A stretch of DNA of 64,000 bases from Fimbriimonadaceae bacterium. Lineage in GTDB: Bacteria > Armatimonadota > Fimbriimonadia > Fimbriimonadales > Fimbriimonadaceae. Below the pieces are notes generated by a model. That model had not been told where the DNA came from and did not search any database. It worked only from the letters and a program-made list of their open reading frames with translations. A program made the translations under genes and the position numbers. Where the stretch lies: the NCBI GenBank assembly GCA_022843485.1, contig JALHNM010000001.1, positions 186,001 to 250,000 of the forward strand. The letters are read 5' to 3'. Below are positions 1-7,561 of the stretch, piece by piece (the stretch's first letter is position 1; each line of letters opens with the position of its first letter).

Positions 1-696
1 CTGGGTGAACTCCTCGGCCTGGCGGATGGCGTTCTGACCCGTGTTCGCGTCGAGGACGAGGAGCACCTCGTCCGGCCCCCGACCGTGCGCCTTCTCCGCC
101 ACCCGCGAGACCTTCTGGAGCTCGGCCATGAGGTTCCCCTTCGTGTGTTGGCGCCCGGCCGTGTCGGCGAGGACGTAGTCGCACCCCCGGGCCTTCGCCG
201 CCGTGATCGCGTCGAAGAGGACGCTCGCCGGGTCCGAACCCGGCTGGGCGCCGACGAACTCGGCGCCGGACCGCTCCGCCCAGAGCCCGAGCTGCTCGAT
301 CGCCGCCGCCCGAAAGGTGTCCCCCGCCGCCAAGAGCACCTTGCGCCCTTGCCCCGTGAGCCGCTTCGCGAGCTTACCGATCGTCGTGGTCTTCCCCACC
401 CCGTTCACCCCGACAAAGAGGTACACGGTCGGGCTGACCATGTGCCGGAACAGAGCGGACTCGGCCCGTTGGTCGAAGCGGGAGCGGATCGCCTCCTGGA
501 GCCTGGCCTTGATGCCCTCCGGCGTCGTCACCTTCTCCGTCCGGACCGCCTGCCGGAGCTCCTCGAGGATCTCTTGCGTGGTCTGCACGTTCGTGTCCGC
601 CTGGAGCAAGGCCTCTTCGAGCTCCTCATAGAGGCCCTCGTCGATCACGCCCCGGCCGAGCATCCGGTCGACCCGCTCCATCAGCTTCTTGAACAT
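1..696 (-). CDS. ftsY: Signal recognition particle receptor FtsY (3' end cut by window edge)
   Basis: FtsY is the GTPase receptor that docks SRP-ribosome complexes at the inner membrane. The visible 232 residues start at ATG 696 and have a short helical N domain (residues 1-80), then the NG GTPase core: P-loop GVNGVGKTT (96-104), DTFRAAA (127-133) and DTAGR (178-182). A DANTGQNA stretch follows, just before the cut. The C-terminal TKLDG region lies outside the window. There is no acidic A domain, so this is a short FtsY. It is transcribed away from the phosphodiesterase gene at 761. No Shine-Dalgarno is seen; a TAGACT hexamer sits 8 nt before the ATG. FtsY rather than Ffh: no M domain precedes the cut and the N-terminus is of FtsY type. 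Confidence 0.95.
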   Translation of the reverse strand, partial: MFKKLMERVDRMLGRGVIDEGLYEELEEALLQADTNVQTTQEILEELRQAVRTEKVTTPEGIKARLQEAIRSRFDQRAESALFRHMVSPTVYLFVGVNGVGKTTTIGKLAKRLTGQGRKVLLAAGDTFRAAAIEQLGLWAERSGAEFVGAQPGSDPASVLFDAITAAKARGCDYVLADTAGRQHTKGNLMAELQKVSRVAEKAHGRGPDEVLLVLDANTGQNAIRQAEEFTQ

Positions 697-704
697 CGTC
701 CGCG

Positions 705-710
705 AGTCTA
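705..710 (-). promoter_or_regulatory. -10-like hexamer TAGACT for ftsY, leaderless geometry
   Basis: The minus strand reads TAGACT, then 8 nt, then the ftsY ATG. A transcript starting about 7 nt after a -10 would begin at or next to the start codon. No purine-rich Shine-Dalgarno lies in between. No clear -35 was found. Confidence 0.5.
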
Positions 711-760
711 CGGGATCGAGCGTGACAGGGCCCGGTCCGCTGTGCCAAAGTCACGCTGCT

Positions 761-2260
761 ATGACCCGTGCCTTGCTCGCCTTGTGCTGCCTCTCGACGA
801 CGTCTTGGGCCCTCGCCCAACCGAGCCCCGTCGCGACCCCGACCCTCCAAACCCGCGTCCCGAAGGTGCTACTCCTCGGCATCGACGGGATACGGGCCGA
901 CGCGCTCTTCGCTAGCCGTGGCCAGAACCTGACGAACCTCGTCTCGACAAGCCGCTGGACGGATGTGGGCCAAGCCAGTCAGTACACGGTGAGCGGGCCG
1001 GGATGGTCGACGGTCCTGACCGGGGTCTGGCCGGACCGCCACGGCGTGGTCGATAACTCGTTCAACGGCCGCCGGTACGACCTCTACCCCCACTTCTTCC
1101 AGCGCCTGCGGCAGCTACGCCCCGGGATCAAGCTCGCGCACTACACGACCTGGGAACCCCTCGACACGATCATCCTCGGGTCGTTCTCGGTGGACTACCG
1201 CCTCTACGTGCCGTACACCCAGAACGGGGACGCGGTCATGATCAACTCGGCCGTGTCGGTCCTGCGCGACACGCCCGTGGACGTCGCCTTCGTCTACCTT
1301 TCGGACGTCGACGTCGCGGGCCACAACTTCGGGTTCCACCCCGGCTCGCCGGAGTACCTGACCGAGATCTTGGACAACGACCAGCAGGTCGGGCGGCTCA
1401 TCAACGCGATCCAAAGCCGGACCGGGTACGCGAACGAGGACTGGATGATCCTGCTCGTGACCGACCACGGGGGCACGATCGACGGGGCTCACGGTCGCGA
1501 CGAACCGGCCCACCGCGAGATCCTCTTCAGCGTGCAGACCGACCAAGGGAGCGCGGCCAAGATGGTCGAGACCGTCAACCAGGCCGACGTCGTCCCGACG
1601 GTCTTCGCCCACCTCGGCTTGAACCCGCCTCGCTCGTGGAACTGGGACGGCCTGCCGGTCGGGCTCGGGACGCCCCCACCGGCGAACGGCGTCAACCTCA
1701 TCCGCAACGGCGGGGCCGAGGCCGCTGACGGCTACTCGGGTTACACCCCGAACGCCGGGATCCCCGGCTGGACAGACCTCGGCGCCGCGACCGTCGTCCG
1801 GTACGGGTCGAGCGGCTTCCCTTCCGCCGGAAGCCCGGGCCCTGCAGATCGGGGCCAGTCGTTCTTCTGCGGCGGCTCGGCGGCCGCGGGGCGCACGACG
1901 ACGATCCGGCAGCGGATCGACCTTTCCGGCCGCCGGGCGGACATCCGGCGCGGCGTGGTCGGGTTCTCGTTCTCGGGCTGGCTCGGCGGGCGGGGCAGCG
2001 ACCGCGACCTCGCCACCGCCACCGTCCGGTTCCTCGACGTCAACGGGGGCGAGTTGGCCACCAGTCAGCTGGGCCCGGTCAACCGAGCGACCCGTGGCAA
2101 CGTCACCGGGCTCTGGCTCCGCGAATCCACCGGCGCCGTGCCCCAGCAGACGCACTCCGTCGAAGTCAAGGTCGTCTTCGAAGCCGGCTCGGGCGATAAC
2201 GACGGCTATGCCGACAGCCTGAGCTTCCGGCTCACCGACCTGACGCGAAACCCGCTCTAG
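761..2260 (+). CDS. Secreted alkaline-phosphatase-superfamily phosphodiesterase/nucleotide pyrophosphatase-like protein
   Basis: A 499-residue protein starting at ATG 761, chosen because a signal peptide follows at once (MTRALLALCC...SWALAQ). An upstream in-frame ATG at 689 would overlap ftsY and bury that signal. Residues 36-290 form an alkaline phosphatase superfamily fold: metal-binding D42 in LLGIDGIRAD, a probable nucleophile S78 in SGPGWSTVLTG, PDRHGV (91-96), a D-x-D-x-A-G-H segment near 182-188, TDHGG (234-238) and a further His region near 244-251. The nucleophile is Ser where nucleotide pyrophosphatases usually have Thr. Residues 310-499 look like a beta-sandwich carbohydrate-binding-like domain (NLIRNGGAE...IPGWTD opening). 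Substrate is unknown. It probably acts outside the cytoplasm. Confidence 0.8.
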   Translation: MTRALLALCCLSTTSWALAQPSPVATPTLQTRVPKVLLLGIDGIRADALFASRGQNLTNLVSTSRWTDVGQASQYTVSGPGWSTVLTGVWPDRHGVVDNSFNGRRYDLYPHFFQRLRQLRPGIKLAHYTTWEPLDTIILGSFSVDYRLYVPYTQNGDAVMINSAVSVLRDTPVDVAFVYLSDVDVAGHNFGFHPGSPEYLTEILDNDQQVGRLINAIQSRTGYANEDWMILLVTDHGGTIDGAHGRDEPAHREILFSVQTDQGSAAKMVETVNQADVVPTVFAHLGLNPPRSWNWDGLPVGLGTPPPANGVNLIRNGGAEAADGYSGYTPNAGIPGWTDLGAATVVRYGSSGFPSAGSPGPADRGQSFFCGGSAAAGRTTTIRQRIDLSGRRADIRRGVVGFSFSGWLGGRGSDRDLATATVRFLDVNGGELATSQLGPVNRATRGNVTGLWLRESTGAVPQQTHSVEVKVVFEAGSGDNDGYADSLSFRLTDLTRNPL

Positions 2261-2263
2261 GGG

Positions 2264-3064
2264 CTACCGGGCGGGCAGGCGGGCGGTCTCCTCGTCGCGA
2301 CCCTTGAACGTGAGGACCTGCCCGCCCGCCGCCCCGGCTTCGGCCGTGACGAGGCGGGTGCCGTCCTCACGCTGGACTGTGACCCGCCCGCTCGTCCCGG
2401 TCGGGTCGGTCGCGAGGAGGGCGCCCCGGTTGCCGTTGCGGGTGTGGGCGACGACTAGACCGTCCCCGGAATCGGAGACCCCGAGCGAGGTCAGGGCCCT
2501 GCCCGCCGGGTGAAGGGTCCGGACGATGCCGCCCTTGGCGTCCCCCGTGACTTCGACCGCGCGCTTCCCCCCGGGCCCGCCGACCTGGATCGACCCGGCC
2601 GTGCCGGACAAGAGCGCGACCAGGGTCTGGCCGTTGGCGTCGCTCAGCTCGACCGCAGCCCCACCCGAACGGGCGGCGAGCGTCACGACCGTCGTCCCGT
2701 TCGCGTCCTTCACAAGGACGGACTGGGCGGTGGCCCGAGTCAGAGCCGCCTCACGGGCGAGTAGGCCGTTCGTGCGCAGGGATTGGGACTCCAGCCGCTG
2801 GATCAAGCCGTCGGTGGCCCCGACGTACCCGGCGTTGAGGCGGTTGGTCCCCAACGTGTTCACCTGGCCCTGCGTCGCCGTGAGTTGCTGCACGATGATC
2901 GAGTCGGCGACGATGTTCCGCGGGAAAACGACCCTATCCTGCCCCTCCCCCGAGAACCCCGCGACCACCCCCACCCCGATCACCACCAGGGCCACCGTCA
3001 GCCCAGTCCGGTACACCCGGTTCTCCCGCTCCAGCTTGTCCAACCTCTGCTCGATGTCTCGCAT
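2264..3064 (-). CDS. Membrane-anchored protein with coiled coil and repetitive beta-rich extracytoplasmic region
   Basis: A 266-residue protein not assigned to a named family. Residues 1-18 (MRDIEQRLDKLERENRVYR) predict a short coiled coil, followed by one membrane segment (about 19-37) and a long segment outside. That segment is built of short strands with recurring phrases: LVKDANGTTVVTL, VELSDANGQTLVALL, IQVGGPGGKRAVEV and VTVQREDGTRLVTA. These look like a beta-solenoid or tail-fibre-like stack. Its stop lies 3 bp from the stop of the convergent phosphodiesterase gene. Function unknown; the layout suggests a trimeric or fibrous surface protein held by the N-terminal helix. Confidence 0.7.
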   Translation of the reverse strand: MRDIEQRLDKLERENRVYRTGLTVALVVIGVGVVAGFSGEGQDRVVFPRNIVADSIIVQQLTATQGQVNTLGTNRLNAGYVGATDGLIQRLESQSLRTNGLLAREAALTRATAQSVLVKDANGTTVVTLAARSGGAAVELSDANGQTLVALLSGTAGSIQVGGPGGKRAVEVTGDAKGGIVRTLHPAGRALTSLGVSDSGDGLVVAHTRNGNRGALLATDPTGTSGRVTVQREDGTRLVTAEAGAAGGQVLTFKGRDEETARLPAR

Positions 3065-3136
3065 GTCTCACGGTTCGGACGCCCGGGCCGTGCGATCGGT
3101 GTCGCGCGTCGGGGCGCACCCGTCGGGCGTCTCTAG

Positions 3137-4342
3137 GTGTCAGGGGGCGGCGCGCCCTCACTGGCCATGGGCGACCCGCGGTTCTTCAGCCTCTTCTCCG
3201 GAGCCCTCGGACTCGACCTCGGGTTCGAGGCGGCCGGGTGGGAGTGCCTTGGGGTGGCCGAGTTGGACCCCGTCGCGTGCGCCACCATCCGGGCCAACCG
3301 GCCGGGGCTACGGCTCTTCGAGGGGGACGTCCGCGGCTTGAGCGCGGACGGCCTCCGTCGGGAGCTTGGGCTTCGACGGGGAGGGCTGGACGCCCTCATC
3401 GGCGGGCCGCCCTGTCAGGCGTTCTCGACGGCGGGTCGTCGTCGATCCGTCCAAGACCCTCGCGGGGACGTCGTTTTCCACTTTCTTGAGCTTGCGAGGG
3501 CCTTGGAGCCGCACTGGGTCGTTGTCGAGAACGTCCGCGGCCTGCTATCAGCCCCTCTCCGGCACCGGCCCCACTCCGAGCGTGACGGCGCCCCGGCGCC
3601 CGAGGAGCGGCCGGGCGGGGCCCTCGCCCGGGTGGTCGCTACCCTGGAAGCAGCCGGATACGCCGTGTCGTTCCAGCTCTACGACGCTGTCCGGTTCGGG
3701 GTCCCGCAACGCAGAGAGCGCTTGCTCCTCGTCGCCGGGCGGGACGGCGAGCGGGCTCGCCCCCTGGTCCCAACCGTGCGGAACGGCGAGGGGCGCACTG
3801 TCCGGGGCGCGTTCGTGGCCCCGGGGATGGATCCGACCCACGCGGCCTTACGACCCCGTCAAGTGCCCTATCTCAGACTGTTGGGTCCTGGACAGAACTG
3901 GCGCGACCTCCCCGAGCACCTTCAGGAGGAAGCGATGGGAAGGGCGTTCCGATCGACCGGTGGCCGGGTTGGGTTCTTCCGTAGGGTCGCCTGGGACGAG
4001 CCGTCGCCCACGCTCGTCACCTCGCCCTCGATGCCGGCCACGCTGCTCGCCCACCCCGAGGAGCTGCGCACGCTCAGCGTCGGCGAGTACAAGCGTCTCC
4101 AAGGCTTCCCGGACTCGTGGGAAGTCGTCGGATCGCTCGCAGCCCAGTACCGCCAGCTCGGGAACGCCGTGCCGGTTGGCCTGGCCCAAGCCCTCGCGAC
4201 GCACCTGATCCGCCCTGAGCAGAGCCCTACCGAAGAGCCCACCAGCCGCTACCGGCGAACCGACGACCGCGCGTGGCGCGAGGACCACGAGGATGTCCTT
4301 CAGGATGCCTTCCGGGCCGCGCTCAGGCGCTCGTCGGCGTGA
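3137..4342 (+). CDS. DNA (cytosine-5-)-methyltransferase, orphan
   Basis: A 401-residue C5-cytosine methyltransferase with the classic motif order: motif I SAM site FSLFSGALGLDLGF (17-30), motif IV GGPPCQAFS with catalytic C93, motif VI ENVRGL (131-136), motif VIII QRRERLLLVA (191-200) and motif X RQLGNAVPVGLA (339-350). The target-recognition region (about 215-310) is short. The start shown is a GTG; ATG 3167, just before GDPRFFSLFSG, is equally possible. No restriction endonuclease or very-short-patch repair gene flanks it, so it may be a solitary methylase. The C-terminal tail after motif X is rich in charged residues, and its last 20 bp overlap the 3' end of lipA on the other strand. Confidence 0.92.
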   Translation: MSGGGAPSLAMGDPRFFSLFSGALGLDLGFEAAGWECLGVAELDPVACATIRANRPGLRLFEGDVRGLSADGLRRELGLRRGGLDALIGGPPCQAFSTAGRRRSVQDPRGDVVFHFLELARALEPHWVVVENVRGLLSAPLRHRPHSERDGAPAPEERPGGALARVVATLEAAGYAVSFQLYDAVRFGVPQRRERLLLVAGRDGERARPLVPTVRNGEGRTVRGAFVAPGMDPTHAALRPRQVPYLRLLGPGQNWRDLPEHLQEEAMGRAFRSTGGRVGFFRRVAWDEPSPTLVTSPSMPATLLAHPEELRTLSVGEYKRLQGFPDSWEVVGSLAAQYRQLGNAVPVGLAQALATHLIRPEQSPTEEPTSRYRRTDDRAWREDHEDVLQDAFRAALRRSSA

Positions 4343-5231
4343 GCGGGACGTGCCCGATCCGGGCTAGTCGTTCCCCCATTACCTTCTCGCTGAAGGCGAT
4401 GGCGTTATAGCTCGAGCGGATGAAGGGACCGCTGGCCACGAAGGCGAAGCCCAACTCGTCCCCGATCGCCTCGTACTCCTTGAACACGTCCGGATGGATG
4501 TACTCGACCACCGGCAGGTGCTTCATCGTCGGGCGCAGGTATTGGCCGATGGTCACGGCGTCGACCCCGATCGCCCGGAGGTCTTCAAGCGTCCTGACGA
4601 CCTCGTCCCTCGTCTCCCCAAGCCCGAGCATGATCCCGCTCTTCGTATAGATCGCCGGGTCGATCTCCTTAACCATCTCGAGCAGGCGCATGGTCCGGGC
4701 GTACTTCGCTTGGGGCCGGACGATGGTGTGGAGCCGTTCGACGGTCTCGATGTTGTGGTTGTAGATCTCGGGCTTGGCGTCGCAGACGGTGCGCACGCAC
4801 TCCTCGCGACCCTTGAAGTCCGGGGTGAGGACCTCGACGATCACGTCCGGGAGCTGCTTGTGGAGCTGCTCGATCGTCTTGGCGAACTGCCCGGCCCCTT
4901 GGTCGGCGAGGTCGTCCCGAGCCACGCTCGTCACCACTACGTGCTTCATACCCATGGTCCGGGCCGTCATCGCGACGTTGAGCGGCTCGAACGGGTCCAG
5001 CTCTTCGCCTCGACCGACGTTGATCGCGCAGAACCCGCAGCTCCGCGTGCAGGTGTTGCCGAGGATCATGAAGGTCGCCGTCTTCTTGCTCCAGCACTCG
5101 GGCAAATTGGGGCAGCGGGCGCTCTCGCAGACCGTGTGGAGGTTCTTCGAGCGCATCATGCCCTCGACCTCCTTGATCGTGTCGGGCCGTGGGAGCCGGA
5201 TCGTCAGCCACTCGGGAAGCCGCTGCGCCAT
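4323..5231 (-). CDS. lipA: Lipoyl synthase
   Basis: LipA is a radical-SAM enzyme that inserts two sulfurs into protein-bound octanoyl groups to make lipoyl cofactor for 2-oxoacid dehydrogenases and the glycine cleavage system. The 302-residue product has the auxiliary cluster motif C35-x4-C40-x5-C46 (CESARCPNLPEC) and the radical-SAM motif C61-x3-C65-x2-C68 (CTRSCGFC). It also has the C-terminal RSSYNA signature that supplies the conserved cluster-ligand serine. Start ATG 5231 follows a CATAAT hexamer by 6 nt with no Shine-Dalgarno. It lies downstream of the LptC-like gene with a 28-bp gap and probably has its own promoter. No lipB is in the window. Confidence 0.97.
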   Translation of the reverse strand: MAQRLPEWLTIRLPRPDTIKEVEGMMRSKNLHTVCESARCPNLPECWSKKTATFMILGNTCTRSCGFCAINVGRGEELDPFEPLNVAMTARTMGMKHVVVTSVARDDLADQGAGQFAKTIEQLHKQLPDVIVEVLTPDFKGREECVRTVCDAKPEIYNHNIETVERLHTIVRPQAKYARTMRLLEMVKEIDPAIYTKSGIMLGLGETRDEVVRTLEDLRAIGVDAVTIGQYLRPTMKHLPVVEYIHPDVFKEYEAIGDELGFAFVASGPFIRSSYNAIAFSEKVMGERLARIGHVPLTPTSA

Positions 5232-5237
5232 GCCCTC

Positions 5238-5243
5238 ATTATG
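5238..5243 (-). promoter_or_regulatory. -10-like hexamer CATAAT for lipA, leaderless geometry
   Basis: On the minus strand CATAAT is followed by GAGGGC and then the lipA ATG, a gap of only 6 nt. The same arrangement occurs before alaS (CATAAT, 8 nt). The GAGGGC directly abutting the ATG is too close to serve as a Shine-Dalgarno. Confidence 0.5.
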
Positions 5244-5259
5244 CGACCGGTCCGGACGG

Positions 5260-6699
5260 TCAGTTGAGTCCGGGCCCCGTACCGCCTGCCGACTGGCCCG
5301 AGGAGCGGCCGATGGGCCCTGAGATCGGCGGACGGGCGGGCGGGTCCGTCGGCTCGCTCCGTCTGCGGTCTGGGAGCTCGTCGTCCCGGATCTGGATCTC
5401 GCCCTTGACGTCCTCGGCGTCCATGACGTCCTCGCCCTCGCGGGTTGAGACCTGGACCCATGCCGCGGTCAGGTCGTCGCCGATCGAGTTGAGCATCCGC
5501 ACCCGGGAGCCTTGGCCCTCCATGCGGAGTGTCTCGGCCTCGCCGTCCCAGACCCCCCGGTCTGCCCACACCATCCTCCACTCCGCGGGCCCCAGATCTT
5601 GGCGCGCTTGCGGACTCCCGGTCGCGACGGCCCGAGTCGCCCCCCGGGCGTACCAGTACTCCACCCGGCTCGACGTGATGCGCAGGGGGTAGTCCCGGAG
5701 GTTGCGCCCGGTTCGCAGCCTCTCCTCTTGCTCCCGTCGGGCCGAATCGTCCGGTGGGGGCGCGGGACGGCCTTTCTTGATCTCCTCCGGCACGACCGGC
5801 TCCAGAGCAGGGATCTCGACCTCCTCGAGCTTCCGGCCCTCCTTGGGCTTCATCAGCATGACCACCCGGCCCGTGAGAACCGCCCGACGCTCTGCCCGGT
5901 AGACGACGACGTCGTCACAGGTCAGGTTCGCGTCCTCCGAAAAGTACCGGATGTTTCCCTTCGCCGTTAACACATCCTTCTCGCGATCATAGACCGCCGA
6001 GTCGGCCTTGACGATGACCTCCCCGTCGGTGGCGCGAACCTTGCCGAACGTGGTGACGTTCCCGCGGATGCTGGTGCGGCCCTTAGGGTCGAGCGCCTCG
6101 AAGCGCCACCGGCGTCGCTCGCCGTCCTGGTCCACCATCCCTTGCCAGGCCAGCGGCCCGACCTCGATCGAACGGTCTCGGACACGGTAGAGCAGCCCTT
6201 CGGTCTTGATGTCCCCCCCTTGGAGCTTGCCACGGACGAGGCCGGGGACGGTGAGCGTCTCGGAGCGCGCGTCGTAGGAGAACGACTCCGCGCCGAGCGC
6301 CATGTCGGTTGTCCAGACCCGAGCCCCGCCTTCTCCCGTGAGGGCACGGGTGTTCTCGAGGTAGACCGCTCGCGCGGCCTGGAACCCGAACGACTCGTCC
6401 CGGCTCGCCCAGTACCGCCCGTCGGTCACCGCGAACATCTCGACTCGCTCTCGGTCGCGCCCGACCGTCGCCCGCTCGACCCGAGCCTGGGCGACGATCC
6501 GGTCTTTGTCGTAGACCTTCCACTCAAAGTTGGTAACTTCGATGCCTGGTTGCTCGGCCTGGCTCGGGTCGGGACGGAACCGAGCGAGGGGGTCGGTCGC
6601 GAACAGCCTCGGCAAGCCCCACCAGGCAAGCCCAGTGATCCCAGCCGCAAGGAGCCCGACCGAGCCGTATACCCAGAGTCCCCTAAGGGAGCGTGACAT
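5260..6699 (-). CDS. LptC/OstA-like lipopolysaccharide-export family protein
   Basis: A 479-residue protein with one N-terminal membrane segment (about 10-28) and a long periplasmic part resembling LptC/LptA (OstA) beta-jellyroll repeats. Typical phrases are VTNFEWKVYDKDRIVAQARVE, then ADSAVYDREKDVLTAKGNIRY and LTCDDVVVYRAERRAVLTG. In characterised systems these proteins form a bridge carrying LPS from inner to outer membrane. At 479 residues it is more than twice the size of E. coli LptC, as if LptC and LptA modules were joined. The tail (about 445-479) is Pro/Gly/Arg-rich and probably disordered. The start overlaps the stop of the upstream lipoprotein gene by 17 bp, so the two are probably co-transcribed. 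No other lpt gene is in the window. Confidence 0.75.
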   Translation of the reverse strand: MSRSLRGLWVYGSVGLLAAGITGLAWWGLPRLFATDPLARFRPDPSQAEQPGIEVTNFEWKVYDKDRIVAQARVERATVGRDRERVEMFAVTDGRYWASRDESFGFQAARAVYLENTRALTGEGGARVWTTDMALGAESFSYDARSETLTVPGLVRGKLQGGDIKTEGLLYRVRDRSIEVGPLAWQGMVDQDGERRRWRFEALDPKGRTSIRGNVTTFGKVRATDGEVIVKADSAVYDREKDVLTAKGNIRYFSEDANLTCDDVVVYRAERRAVLTGRVVMLMKPKEGRKLEEVEIPALEPVVPEEIKKGRPAPPPDDSARREQEERLRTGRNLRDYPLRITSSRVEYWYARGATRAVATGSPQARQDLGPAEWRMVWADRGVWDGEAETLRMEGQGSRVRMLNSIGDDLTAAWVQVSTREGEDVMDAEDVKGEIQIRDDELPDRRRSEPTDPPARPPISGPIGRSSGQSAGGTGPGLN

Positions 6700-7561
6700 C
6701 GACGTTCTTTATGACGTTGGTCGCGTCGATCCGGAGCGGAGCCTCACCGACCGCCGCCCCTTTCTGGGCCCGGACGGTGTAGTCGCCGACCGCGAGCCAG
6801 AGCTGGAAGCGCCCGTCTGAGTCCGCCGTGGTCGACCGGACGACCGAGCCGAGCTGGAGGACAGTGACGGCCGCCCCCGCCCCTTGTGCAGCGGGCAGAA
6901 CCCGTCCTCGCACGTTGAACGGAGGCGGCGGAGGGTCGATCGCGCCTGAGGGGGAGAGAGCGACGGTGCCGACGTCGACGACCCCGGCCAACGGGCCCGC
7001 GGGCGGGTTGAAGCTGCGTGGGGTGTAGCCGGTCGCCGACGCCGTGCCCTGGAGCCCCAAGAACACCGTCTCGGAGTCGGGCGAGTACGCGACGTTGGCG
7101 ATGCTGAACCTCCCATCGACGGCGCTCGTCGCTCGCTGCCCGGCCAAGGTGACGGACGCCCCGGGGACAGGGTCGTCCGTCCCAGCATCGGCGACCCGTC
7201 CCTCGACTGTCACCGTTTGAGGGCCTATGTATAGGTCGCCTATGTCAGTGTTGGCACTAACAGCGGGGAACGAGAAGCTCCGCACCACCACGGCCTGGCC
7301 AGGCGGGGCGTAGGTCACGGACACCGACGATGTCCCGACCGGGACGGCGAGTTCGAAGAAGCCGTCGATGGGGTCGGTGGGGGTGGACGTCGCTCCGGCT
7401 CTCACCGTTGCGACCGGGTCCGGGGCCGTGCCCGTCACGATCCATAGCACCCGGCCCTGGAGCGCGACGGTCCCTCCGCCCCCAGTACCTCCGCCACCAC
7501 CCCCACCCCCGCAGCCGGCAAGAAGGAGGAGAAGGGCGAACCACGCGAGCACCGGCCTCAT
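6683..7561 (-). CDS. Lipoprotein with carboxypeptidase-regulatory-like domains
   Basis: A 292-residue protein starting at ATG 7561, which overlaps the upstream stop as ATGA and so suggests translational coupling. The N-terminus is a lipoprotein signal with lipobox LLAGC (Cys17), then a glycine run and a linker. The body has about three beta-sandwich modules of the carboxypeptidase-regulatory/CNA-B type, each opening with a G-R-V phrase: QGRVLWIVTG, EGRVADAGTDDPVPGASVT and RGRVLPAAQGAGAAVTV. Each ends with a phrase like DGRF. Such modules are common in anchored surface proteins and usually mediate assembly or binding rather than catalysis. An upstream extension to 7948 is open but has no signal-like start and runs through the neighbour's coding sequence. 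Specific role unknown. Confidence 0.75.
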   Translation of the reverse strand: MRPVLAWFALLLLLAGCGGGGGGGGTGGGGTVALQGRVLWIVTGTAPDPVATVRAGATSTPTDPIDGFFELAVPVGTSSVSVTYAPPGQAVVVRSFSFPAVSANTDIGDLYIGPQTVTVEGRVADAGTDDPVPGASVTLAGQRATSAVDGRFSIANVAYSPDSETVFLGLQGTASATGYTPRSFNPPAGPLAGVVDVGTVALSPSGAIDPPPPPFNVRGRVLPAAQGAGAAVTVLQLGSVVRSTTADSDGRFQLWLAVGDYTVRAQKGAAVGEAPLRIDATNVIKNVDVTLP

